From positions 5,237,501 through 5,301,500 of the forward strand of contig NC_068558.1 in NCBI RefSeq assembly GCF_022201045.2: 64,000 bases of DNA, in the 5' to 3' direction. A model generated the notes under the pieces. That model was not told the DNA's origin. It did no database searches and worked only from the letters and a program-made list of their open reading frames with translations. This DNA comes from Citrus sinensis (Eukaryota > Streptophyta > Magnoliopsida > Sapindales > Rutaceae). Below are positions 48,325 through 59,550 of the stretch, one piece after another. Made by a program: the position numbers and the translations under genes. The first letter of the stretch is position 1. Each line of letters starts with the position of its first letter.

Positions 48325-48969
48325 TGTAAGATAACAATCTCTTTAATTTTAAATTTTCTTGAGAATTGTACCACGGGAGCAACGATAACAATTTCTTTTG
48401 AAAACTAATATGATTTTTTTTTAATAAGGTGATTCTTAACCAATCTAATTATTTTCTCGGCGTTATCATGTATTAAAACGGATTCCTCTAGTCTTTTGGA
48501 TTTGTGAATTAAAAACCTTAGTTAAGAATAGAAATTTCATGTCCATCCAGTCAAGTCAATATATCAAGCATAACAAAGAAGGGTAGAGAAGAGTAATTTA
48601 GCAAAATAATATTAACTGATGTGTCAATACCAGACGTCAAAGGCACATGGACGTGAGCACAGAGAAGCAAAAACACCCCCGCGCCACGACAGTGATGTTG
48701 GATTGGCGACTTCGATGAGCAATCAGCAAGAAGACAGATGACAATTAAATGCAAGAAGGGATGGTGACTCATCCAACTCCTCCCTCCGTATTTTAAGCTT
48801 TTTCTTCACCAATCGCAAGCCTCCATTTCTTTCTCTTGCATTCACATTCGCACACACTTTCCTTCAAAAGTTGTGGGAATTATTATTATTATTGCCGTTG
48901 ATATCATTAGCCCCAGGAGGGAAAAAAATAAAATAAAAAAAGGAACCTTTTGATCGCATCAGCATTTTC

Positions 48970-51900
48970 ATGGCTTTTCGCTCAGTACCCATTTCTTTCA
49001 TTACCGTCTTGCTCTTGTTTTTCTTTCCAGTTTCTCGTTCGATTCCCTTCATAGTACTCCATGGTAATTTTTTCTCTAATTTTTTTTTTTTGGAAAGATT
49101 GAATTTCGTTGGATGAATCTGTTTCTATTTCCATATCTCATTTGTTTTGTTTAACTCTACCGGCGTTGCAATTTGTTCTTGATAAACATTTTATTTTTAT
49201 TTATAACAGTCGGTGCAGAATGCTTTCAAAGTAATGGTTTTTGTGAGTGATGCTAAAGCTAAACCTTTTGTTGTGGATTAATTAGGCTTAACAGTGAAAT
49301 AGTGAAACTTAAAGTTTGTGTTGATTGGTTTATTAAGGTCCAATTTTATTATTATTGCTGATATATCACATGATTAGGTGAAGGTGTTTTTTTTTTACCT
49401 TTTTTCCCCCAGATCCTTGTATTGCAAACTATTACGTGGTGCTTTAAGTTTGTCTTGGAAAGAACGAAAAAGATTGCAGAGTGCATTGATTGGTTTGCTG
49501 AATTTGAACTGGTTAAAAATGATGCCTGTGTGAAAATTAAAGGAGACTGTGGTTTTTCTATACTTGTTTATAAGGTAGGTGACAAAATGATCAATTAGTC
49601 TCATAAATCTCCCTACCATATCGGGGCATTTATTTGATGGGTTTGATTTATGAACTAACTGATTTGCTATTAACTTGATTTATTTCACGAAAAGAACTAA
49701 TTTGAGGGTCTCTTGCTTTTGGTATAATGTTTAATTATGGCAGGTATTGGAGACCAGTGTTCCAATCAAGGAGTGAAACAGTTCACCGAAAATCTTAGCA
49801 GTTTTTCAGGTTCTAAAGGATATTGCATGTATGTTTCTATTCTCTCTCATTTTAGCTTGTTTCTTTAATTAATCTAACCTAATCATGTTTATTAGAGTTG
49901 ATTCATACTGATTGTGCATTTGAGCATATCAAAACATCTCTTTGGAGTGCTCGAATAATCAAATACAAACCATTGCTTAAATTTTTCTTGTAATTTTCTT
50001 TAAATTAGTCAGATCTAAGTTGAGTCAAGACTGAATCAGTTGTAGTCAATTGTTTGTTCTTCGATTTGACCGCTATGAGAGTAGTTGTATAAATGGTTAC
50101 CTCTTGTCGATATGTGCATTATTGCTTCACTTCATTCTCAATACTGCAGAGAAGTTGGGGATGGGACATGGGATTCCTGGTTTAAGCCTCTGGAGGAACA
50201 GGTAAAATCATGATAAATGCTGCTATGCTTGTCATTTTGGAATGTACTATTTCTACTATCTGATTGTGATTGGATTCTGATCTGTGCTCCATAATTACAG
50301 ACAGAAATTGTTTGTGAAAAGGTAATGAAGTTTTCTCAGCACCTCTTGTTACTTTGCTGGCCTGCTTTAGTGGTTCTATCCGCCATTGACAAGCAATATA
50401 ACCCTTAGGTGAAGAAAATGAAAGAACTGAGTGAAGGTTACAACATAGTTGGTCTCTCCCAGGTAATTTACCAGGATTGTGGCTGTTCAATTTATCGCAT
50501 ACTTTTAATGCATCATAATCATCAAACATGATCCGCTCATTTTATATCTCTCAGCAACTTAGAGGTTGTTTATCTGGTGGCATCAAAATTATATAAATAT
50601 CAAAAGGGAGTCAACCGGGTTTTGATCCTTTCTTGTGTTATAAATTGCTGTGTTGTATAGTTTTAGTTTGTAAGGAAATTAGGATCATTTGATCTTGTCT
50701 GATAATAAATTAAGAAATAAATAATTAAATTATTGATAATGAAGAACAATGCCCCTCATCCGTACTATTATTTTTCTATTGCTTTTTCATGTCTCTATAC
50801 ACACCTAGTTTTCTTTCTCTTAAATTATTGATAATGAAGAACAATGCCCCTCATCCATACTATTATTTTTCTATTGTTTTTTCCTGTCTCTATACACACC
50901 TAGTTTTCTTTCTCTTAATCTAGATACGGCTGCAGCTTTTCTTTAATGTTTTCATTTCCTTGTAACAGGGTAACTTAATAGGTCGAGGTGTTGTAGAGTT
51001 CTGCGAAGGTGGACCTCCGGTAAGAGCCAGTTTTAATTCAAGTTTGTTCTACAGATTTTATTAATATCTAGGACTCTCTTATCTGCTTTTGGGTTTCCTA
51101 TAACTTGAATTTTGTATAGATTGATATTTCTTGGCTACTCAAATAGATAAATCCTTTTTACCATAACTGTTGCCTCTGTTTTGTTAATGGAATAATTTAA
51201 TTGGGCTTTTAACTTTCAAGCTACTTCACTCTCCTCAAAGTTCCTTTGCTTTTTCAAATTTAAGTTTTTCACTCATCACTGCATTGTACCGCGATGCATA
51301 AGCATCAAAAAGTACCTACGTATCAGTGTTAGTTATATTACTGTTTAATCCATAACTGATCATAACATTCTTGCAATTTTTTATTCTTTACTTATGCAGA
51401 TAGAACAAAAATTATGATTCTGCCATTTATTGATTGTATAGGTTAAGAACTTTGTTTCCTTGGGAGGGCCTCATGCTGGTACTGCTTCTGTGCCCCTTTG
51501 TGGTGTAAGTAATACCTTGACTTTCTCTTCAATTCACTGAAATGATTTATATTTTGAATGGAAATGAGATATAACTTATTATATATTAGAGGTGTAAAAT
51601 CTTGGTAAGACTAAATTTGATTGGAAGAAATGGTGCACTTCATTGGAACAGTCATGTACAAAATTTTCTTGTCTTATATTGAGCACCAATTGATATTACG
51701 CATATGCTTCTGCAGTCTGGTATCTTTTGCATAATTGCAAACAACCTAATCAAGGCAGAGGTCTACAGTGACTATGTCCAAGTATGCATCTTGATTCTGA
51801 GCTCCTTTCAACCCAACATCACCAGTGTATCTATTGTTTAGAAACATTTTGAATTTGTCACCCTATTAGGGTAACTATGATCTTATAACTAATTTATTGG

Positions 51901-53020
51901 CAATCTTCATTCCTTTTCCAATGTCTCTCTGAAGGCTTTACAATGTTTTTCTTTGATATGTGGAATTGCAGGATCATTTGGCTCCCAGTGGATATCTTAA
52001 ATTTCCAAATGTAAGTAAATATCTTGATAAACTGGATAATGTGGCTGTAATGCTTATCTTTTTCACTCGATGCATTCTGTATAGTCATGAAATGAAACAG
52101 GAGAGGAAAGTTATCTCTATCCTAATGATTTCCAATTTCTGATATTTCCACATGTAGCTGTTGACTTGTATTGTGGCTATTTGGAATATTATTTAGTTTT
52201 GGTTAGAATATTCTATCTTCTAAAGTTCAGAATCTACTCTTACTTTCTAGGACATCCCCAAGTATTTGGAAAAATGTAAGTTCCTTCCAAAGCTTAACAA
52301 CGAACTCCCTGATAAGAGGAACTCCACTTACAAGGAACGCTTCAGCTGCTTGCAAAACTTAGTGCTTATAATGGTGATTCAGAATATAGCCTTGTATCCC
52401 CTTCATTGAAAAAATTCAACTTCTGGACAATTCTAATCTATTCAACTTGTGCTTATCCCTTACTCCTTGACATCTTTCTGCTTTCAACAGTTCAAGGATG
52501 ACAAGGTTTTGATACCCAAGGAAACAGCCTGGTTCGGATATTATCCAGATGGGGCCTTCAGTCCAGTTCTGCCTCCACAAAAGGTGAGTGATAATGCTTT
52601 CCCATACCATATGAGAGACTCAGTATTCAACACAATTCTCGACTTGCTTCATAAAACTTCTTGTTTAGTTGTGAAGTATGAGGAGGGTCTTAGTTATCCT
52701 TTTATGTTAATTCTCTGCGGCAGACAAAGCTTTATACTGAAGACTGGATCGGCCTTAAAACCTTAGATGATGCTGGAAGGGTTCACTTCATCAGTGTGGC
52801 AGGAGGTCATCTGAAAATCTCCAAAGCTGATATGAAGAAGCATATTATTCCTTATTTGAAGGATCAGGCATCGGTCAGAGTGATAGAAAGCAGGAAGACA
52901 AAAGGACCGAACGAGGAAGAGGGGTCCACTGAACTGGTGTTCGATGGATCATCATCCTATGTATGGCCATCTTCCGTGAAGAGCTTTTTCGTCGAACTAC
53001 TAGAAGTCTCAAGAGGATAA
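48970..53020 (+). CDS. PPT1-like: Palmitoyl-protein thioesterase (PPT1 family)
   Basis: Twelve exons (48970-49063, 49744-49828, 50150-50201, 50301-50321, 50409-50462, 50969-51019, 51442-51504, 51716-51781, 51972-52010, 52251-52373, 52491-52583, 52724-53020) give 345 residues. An N-terminal signal peptide (SFITVLLLFFFPVSRS) targets the secretory or vacuolar route. The alpha/beta-hydrolase core has nucleophile S101 in GLSQG, split by an intron after Q102, a likely catalytic aspartate D220 in FKDDKVLIP, and H276 in AGGHLKIS, matching the Ser-Asp-His triad of human PPT1. WFGYYPDG, LYTEDWIGLK and the GGPHAG loop are family signatures. The reaction is removal of thioester-linked fatty acyl groups from S-acylated proteins. 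Residues 290-345 form a plant-type C-terminal extension. Exon 4 is only 21 bases. All phases fit, so the gene looks intact. Confidence 0.95.
50725..50914. repeat. 95-bp tandem duplication in a thioesterase intron
   Basis: Two adjacent 95-base copies beginning TTAAATTATTGATAATGAAG differ at only a few positions, so the duplication is recent. It lies in intron 5 (50463-50968) and does not touch a splice site. Confidence 0.9.
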
Positions 53021-53645
53021 GCCCATTAATTTAGATTGATATGACCATTTCTAAAGTATATTACTATGAAAAACACTACTTCCACTCATTGATGGGGATC
53101 ATCTCCACGCATGGCTAGTTTCATTGATGATCCAAGATGGCCTACCATCTAGCACTCCTTGGTGTGTAAAACTCGTCTTAAGACGTTAGTTAATTGTAAT
53201 TTGGGTTGCATCCAATGCGAAAAGTTCTATATGTATCTCATTTAAACTCATTCCTTCCAACTTCTGATCCTGATCCATCTGTTTTCACATGGAGACGGGT
53301 TGAGTGCCAGCTTAAGATTAGCATGTAAAAATAATCAGAAAATTGGTTGTGTGCGCTGCGTTAAACATATTGGCAGCCTGCGACCACATTTGGGTTCAGG
53401 ACAGAACTACAGCAATCTATCCTATTTGCAACTCTTTTTAACATCCTAAACGAAACTAATAAAACCATAATTCAGAAAAGAAATATTTTTCCCAAAATGC
53501 CTTGTGCTTCTTTCCCTTTAACTCAATTTACAGGAGGGAAAAAACAGTTGAAAAATTATTTGCATCATATAAACCAAAAGGAAACAAATAGGACATAATA
53601 GTAAAAAACTAGCGGAACGACATTATATACCACTTCATTGGACTT
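53021..53645. other. Convergent 3'UTRs
   Basis: Space between the stop codons of two convergent genes; it probably holds both 3'UTRs. No other gene is visible. Confidence 0.5.
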
Positions 53646-56600
53646 TTAGTAGACATGAATGTCCACATTAATACCTCCCATATGATCAGCGCTAATCGAG
53701 CAGCTACTGACCCTGCCCAATTTGTTTCCTGGAATCTTCTGCTGGGCACGGCACCGAAGCCACAGGCATGAGATTCTACCCAGAGCTGCCTGACCGGCAA
53801 CTCGAACTCGGTAGACAACACTCAAATCCGCCCATATCTCACCTCCATCATCAGTGGAAATGAGACTAGAATCATATCCATCAAGATCAGATTCTGTTAC
53901 AATGACTACAGAGCTATCATCAAATGCCACAAGCTCTTGGGAGGTTGTTGAACGTGGAGCTCTCAAGACTTTATCAGCCACGTGACCGTATAAGCAAGCC
54001 ATGTTCACCCTAAGATTGTAGTACTCCAAAACAGCCTGCCACAACCACCAACGTGAGCAGCTAAAACTAAATATGAAATAAATATAATATCAAAAGATAT
54101 CAAATTACATTACAGCAATTTAACAGCAAAACCAATACAGCAGCATCTCACAGGCTGCTTGAACATATAAATCTTGACCATCCAGTCTCAGGGTGGGTAT
54201 TCAGTTTGGTTTAACCCGAACACAAACCAAACCCAAAATTTCACCCTTAGAAACTGATCGGGTTAAAATTCGGTTCAGACCGAATTAATAACCTGATCGG
54301 TTTTCCCAAAGAAAACAAAAATGAAACCCAATCTATAGTTCGATATCCCCCTAATCTCAATCCTAATTTATCTTCAAACTCCTCTCTCTCGCTCAAACTC
54401 AGCTTGTGAATCCTCATTCATTCAAGTTCAATCTCTCTCTCTCACTCAAACTCATCCCCTCATTTATATCAAACTCAACCTCCTATTCCCAAACTCAACC
54501 ACAACCATTTTTCCACCATTCATTGCACCACCGTTGAGCTTGTTGCCTCTGCAAAGCAGCTGCATCTCCCTCCACCGTCCTTGAAGTCACGAAGCAGCTA
54601 AACACTTTGGATGATCTAACTCATATCAACCATCATCATCTCTCAATTTTTGTCTCACAGATCTTGGCCAACATTGTCAATCTTTTCATGAGTGTTTTTA
54701 TAATTGGTCATGGGGTGTTTGAAAGAATAATAATAGGGAGATCTTTTGTGGCAAAGGCTGTAATAATTAGTTTAGTTAGCTATTGTTGAGGACAATTGAC
54801 TGTTGAAAACAACCAAATAATACAGAGGGATTTTAACTTGTAGTTCTTTCTCATTTTATTTTTGGGGTGGGTGGGGGGGAATTAGATTGTACTTTTGGAA
54901 TTATGAATTGAACAGAATTAAATTCAGTTTGATTCAGGTTACAAATTTGAAACCGTTTGGGTTGAATTCTCCAAACCCAAAGGGGTTGGAACCCAAACAA
55001 CCTAAACCAAAACCCGATTTGCCCACCCCTAAGTCTCACATACATATACAACAATATAAACTTCTTTAATTAATTTATATCATATAAAGAGAACCCATTA
55101 AGACAGTTTAAACCATCGCCAACTATTACTAGTTACCTGCCACTGGGCTGAGGCTAAAAGAACCCTTGGCCGAATGGACCTCACATAATCATAAGCAGCA
55201 TCAGGTGTCATCTGCTTGTGATGCACCTACAAAGAACCAAAGGTTCAAAAGGTGGGAAATCTCCAACAATAAGTTCAGGCTCTTTTTCAATGAAACACTG
55301 ACCAGGTAACAAATAACAACAGTTGTGCTGCGTCCACGGCCAGCTTTACAGTGAACATATGTCGTTTGCCTACTCAATGCATTTTCTTCAAGACAACACA
55401 AGAAAATCAAGGTAAGTAATTGCTTTAAGAAAAGAATATATTTGCTAACTTAAAAACAAAAATATAAAACTCCTCCAATAAATATTTATTCCTCAATTTC
55501 AAAAAGCATAATTCTCTGTGAAGCAGATTGCACATTAATTTCAAAAAGCATAATTCGCTGTGAAGCAGATTCCAAAGCAAACAGAGAGAACATCATCATA
55601 TAGGGAACCCTCAAATTGAAAATTCAGCTTTTGACTTGCCATTCAAAAAATCCTAACTAATACTGCTGCATGAAGTGGCACAAAACAATCGACCCAAATA
55701 TTATACATGCATAGATATCCATCCTGCAATGACAATGAAGAAAAACATAATTCAGACTCAAAAATCCCATCAAATTGCATATAACGCTTACCACAGATGA
55801 AGTCTACAGCTCGGCATATGTCACCCAAAGATGGTGCAAAGCAGTAATCTCGTGTAGGAATCACTAAATGATCAATGCAGTGGGCCTGTCAAAATTTTAA
55901 TACAGAATCAAACATTTATGGAGTGATGAGACAAGAGATCAAGAAATTTAGTAAGAAACACAAAATATCAATTGGCAAGAGTTCAAAAACATTGTAGATG
56001 ATAAAATTAAAATTAAGAACACAACCATAGTCTCATTCCTTTGATGGCCCACACACTTTTTAACACTTTAGAAAAATTATTCTATCACTTGAAAAATGAA
56101 GTCAGGTCTAAAGCTTCATAGGGCTACATATAATACAGACTTAGTATGTAGGACAAAAGTCCTGAACACAGAAAGGCAGATAGACGCACTCACATGATAT
56201 AGAGATGTTGGGACTAAAGTCTCATATGGCTCATTCAGTGTGATCACTCCACCAACACCAAGCTCCTTTAAGCATGGAACATCAGTAGGAAATGGAACCG
56301 CACCCAGCAACAAAAACTGAAAATTAATGTATTAGATATTGATGTTGGTTGCCATAATAAAACAACCATTTTCACAAGTGGAACATACAATAAAAACTCA
56401 AACTAGGCCAAACAAACTTCAGAAAAATCCTACAAGCTTTGGTTCCAGCCTTCCAGGGACATAACTGGTAAAAGAAAATGAAATAAAAGACATATCTAGA
56501 AGATTACCTCAAAAATATTAAAAATAAAAGCCACAGTCCAGATATCTTCTAAGGAAACCACTAACATATGAATACTAATATCTACACAGCATAACACTTG

Positions 56601-57103
56601 GAATTAAAACAACTACACCCAACATCACAAGGGAACCCGCAAATAAATCATCCAAGTCACAGGGGGAAAAAAAAAACCAGATAAATTATATGTATGAAAA
56701 AAAAAATACATACACTATGGCAGATACACATAGATATCCAGTATCATATCATCACACACACAAACAAACAAAATCAGTTCATACATAACATATTTGATGC
56801 ACCCACAAGGCCAAGCATCAAAAGCAAGCACATTTAAGCAATTTATACCTCATCAACACGGTCCCACCACCGAAACTCAGCCTGAAACTTGTTCCTAACA
56901 ACATTATAAAGCAGGGTCGGGTAAAACAGTGCACGAGCTCCTGCACCAATTAAAACCCTCTTCACATCCGAAACAACAAAGCTTTTCCCAATTTCGCTGA
57001 CATCTGAAACGCTGTCGTCTTGATCACAAGACTCTGAACTCTCCTCTTCTCCGTTCTTCACCACGGCCTCCTCCTCTGCTCCCTTCAATTCCTCAATATA
57101 CAT
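53646..57103 (-). CDS. PTPMT2-like: PTPMT-type dual-specificity phosphatase
   Basis: Six exons on the minus strand (57103-56849, 56316-56194, 55885-55792, 55385-55303, 55226-55137, 54035-53646) give 344 residues, like Arabidopsis PTPMT2. The phosphatase loop HCKAGRGRS holds catalytic C170 and R176, and D139 in IPTRDY is the likely general acid. The N-terminal acidic serine-rich stretch is followed by GARALFYPTLLYNVV and FRWWDRVDE, as in PTPMT proteins. The family dephosphorylates phosphatidylglycerophosphate, an essential step toward phosphatidylglycerol and cardiolipin, in mitochondria or the endomembrane system; this substrate is known for Arabidopsis PTPMT1/2 and inferred here. About 130 residues form an extra C-terminal region of unknown role. 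The first ATG is at 57103 (MYIEELKG). Intron 5 carries an 840-bp hAT-like insertion. All splice phases fit. Confidence 0.93.
54191..55030. mobile_element. Non-autonomous hAT-like element in PTPMT intron 5
   Basis: The element begins GGGTGGGTATTCAGTTTGGT and ends with the inverted AAACCCGATTTGCCCACCCC. It is flanked by CAGTCTCA (54183-54190) and AAGTCTCA (55031-55038), an 8-base duplication with one mismatch, the hAT signature. Subterminal GGTTTAACCCG / CGGTTTGGGTTG motifs recur in both orientations. It has no transposase and is about 840 bases long. Confidence 0.7.
55495..55571. repeat. 42-bp tandem duplication
   Basis: AATTTCAAAAAGCATAATTC occurs at 55495 and 55537, each followed by the same run ending GAAGCAGATT with one difference. 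It lies in intron 3 of the PTPMT gene. Confidence 0.8.
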
Positions 57104-57625
57104 AATATACAAACTCGAACTCTACACAATCACTAAATTAATTACAGAAATCGCCACCGAGAAAAGCCTATTAAAACAAATAAAAAAACATACACAATTG
57201 GGTGATTAACAACAAATCGAGATGTAGTTTTTTAAAAAGCTAATTTTCACAAAATAACAAACGGAGCGTTGAATCTGTACAGGAAAAGGAATTGAGAAGA
57301 GGGATTGATAGCCTGATAACTGAATTCTGGCCACCGGAAGAAATCAGGACCATATTGCGGAGAAATTGGGTTGATCGGACGGCGAAAACAAGGCGAAGAA
57401 TGGTGTGGTATGATCGTAAATAAAATCAAAAATACAGAATGATCAATTATGGAAATTATGAACTCCTAACCCAGAAATCCTAACCCTAAATTTGTGACTT
57501 GGTATATTTCTTGAGATTTGAGAGAGAGAATTGCCTCGGTTCCACACTACCACCTTTTTTTGCTCTAACAAACTTTGAAATGGAAGACAGGGAGCCTTCT
57601 AGTAGGAGTATAGATAGGGTGACTA
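57104..57625. other. 5'UTR and promoter of the PTPMT gene
   Basis: Sequence immediately upstream of the PTPMT ATG. No clear TATA box was recognised. Confidence 0.4.
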
Positions 57626-58590
57626 GGGATGGCCATAGGTAAATATGGGTTGATCTATTTTATTCTGGATTTATATTTATAATAAAAATTAAGATTTGTA
57701 TCTGTTTTAAATCTATCGTAAATTTATATTTTTTGCTTTAAATTTAAATTTAAAAAAGAAATAAATATTTATATCTATTCTAAATTCAAAAAAACTTAAA
57801 ATCTAAATCTATTCTAAATTCATCATAAATTTTAAAATTTAGTAATAATTTTTTAGAATGAAAATTGAAGACTAAAATATATTGATAACAAATAAATTAT
57901 ATAATTTTTTTAAAATATAATAAATATTGTAACTTATATTTTTACACAAAATAACAAATAAGAAAAATAATAAAATATTTTTCAAAAATAATTACAGGAG
58001 TAAGATCAATCTAATATTATATTGTCTCCTTCATCATTCTAATATCCACGATACACCAATCCTCATTTCTACAACATTAGATAATGACATATAAATTAAA
58101 TATGATTTATATTTAGTGCTTTATTATTTTTATTATGATCATATTTGACTAAATATATGAATAACTATATTCCTTCAAAATTATTTAGCCAATACAATAA
58201 GATAAATTGTCAGGTTGTATTACTTGATTTGCAATTTGAATATTATATGTTCATGCTTTGGGGCTGGCTAATCTTTAAATTTATAAAATTAACCTTTAAG
58301 TTTGAAGAGTTTAAACGCATGATAAATATCACTAATGTGCTATGAATAAAATTTATTATCATTATAATTCTACAATTGTTAAGAAACTTTTAAAATAAAA
58401 TAAAATTAAAAGATTGGTGGATATGGATATAGATTTAGATATTAAGATAGATTCAGACTTACTCCAGATCCATCTTAGATCCGCAAACTAATATTTAAAT
58501 CTGATCTAAATTTATTTTAAACAGATCTAAATCCGATCCAATTGAATTTAAATCACGTGAATCTTGGATCAATCCAATCCATTACCATCC
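57626..58590. mobile_element. Non-autonomous hAT-like element
   Basis: Flanked by GGTGACTA (57618-57625) and GGTGACCA (58591-58598), an 8-base duplication with one mismatch. The ends are inverted relatives: GGGATGGCCATAGG on the left and, reversed, GGATGGTAATGGATTGG on the right; the subterminal TTGATC / GATCAA motifs also pair. The AT-rich interior has no transposase. Confidence 0.7.
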
Positions 58591-58926
58591 GGTGACCACC
58601 CCCGTGGGCCGTGATGGATGGAAAGTGTACGACCCAGTTCAGTTCATGACACGTGTCGAGGTGAATATAGGTAAAGCGCAGCTTGGCTTGCGTCTTTTTC
58701 ATTCAGCCAACAACTCGTCTTCAATCGGGATCGCCGACAAATGATTCCCACCGTTGGATTGGATTTTATCGAGGCTCTCATTTAGGGATTCGGCTCCAGA
58801 TATGCGCTGCTAAAATTGGGCCTCGCTTTTTTGGAATAAATTGCTCTTGCTCATAGTTTTTTTATTTTACCATTTCTATTTTTTCTCTCTCGTGTTATTT
58901 ATTATTCGTGGGTGAGTATTAATTTT

Positions 58927-59541
58927 GGGCTAATTTTTAAAAACCTACTCTGAAGTTTGGGCTTATTGTAAGTAGATAGCAATAATTTATTTATTTATAA
59001 AAAATCCTCTACCGTTAGTTAATTTTAACATTTACCGTTAGTTGACTGTGCAAAGACAATATTACCCTTAACAATAGTTTGTAAACGGAAATAACTAAAA
59101 AAAAACCAAAATTATTAACTATTTTACCCTCTTTAAATTATTGATATTTTCTTAAAGTTTCGACAAAAAAGATAAAATTAAAAACTTAAAAAATTATCTT
59201 TAAATTATTGATATTTCCTTAAAGTTCCTACAAGAAAGATAAAATTAATACTTGAAAATGAAATAGTCATAATCTTTACTATGATATTGTAAATATTTGA
59301 AATTGACAAGGATAAAATTATCAAAAAATAAGGTTTGTGCTTTTTGCGCCAACAATTTTAGTTTTTATTTTAGTTATGTCAGTCTACAAACTATTGTTAA
59401 GGGCAATATTATCTTTGCACAGTTAACTAACAGTCAATATTAAAATTAACTGACGGTAGGAGGTTTTTTTACAAATAAACAGATTCTCGCCAACTACTTA
59501 CAACAAACCCAAACCTCAGGGGAGGCTTTTAAAAATTACCC
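58927..59541. mobile_element. Mutator-like (MULE) foldback element with TIRs of about 200 bp
   Basis: The first about 200 bases (GGGCTAATTTTTAAAAACCT..., GTTAGTTAATTTTAA, TTGACTGTGCAAAGA, CCCTTAACAATAGTTTGTA) recur in reverse complement at the other end (GGGTAATTTTTAAAAGCCTC..., CCCTTAACAATAGTTTGTAG). It is flanked by ATTAATTTT (58918-58926) and ATTAATTAT (59542-59550), a 9-base duplication with one mismatch. Long inverted repeats plus a 9-base duplication are the Mutator signature. There is no transposase; the interior is about 200 bases. Confidence 0.8.
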
Positions 59542-59550
59542 ATTAATTAT

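Larger units (their letters stand above)
45396..48969. other. Intergenic, AT-rich, with microsatellites and foldbacks
   Basis: No supportable gene. It holds an AAT microsatellite cluster (45462-45632), a GAAA microsatellite (46966-47004), a GC palindrome (47027-47038) and two foldback elements (47237-47352 and 48178-48324). The last 250 bases are the probable promoter of the thioesterase gene. Confidence 0.5.
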
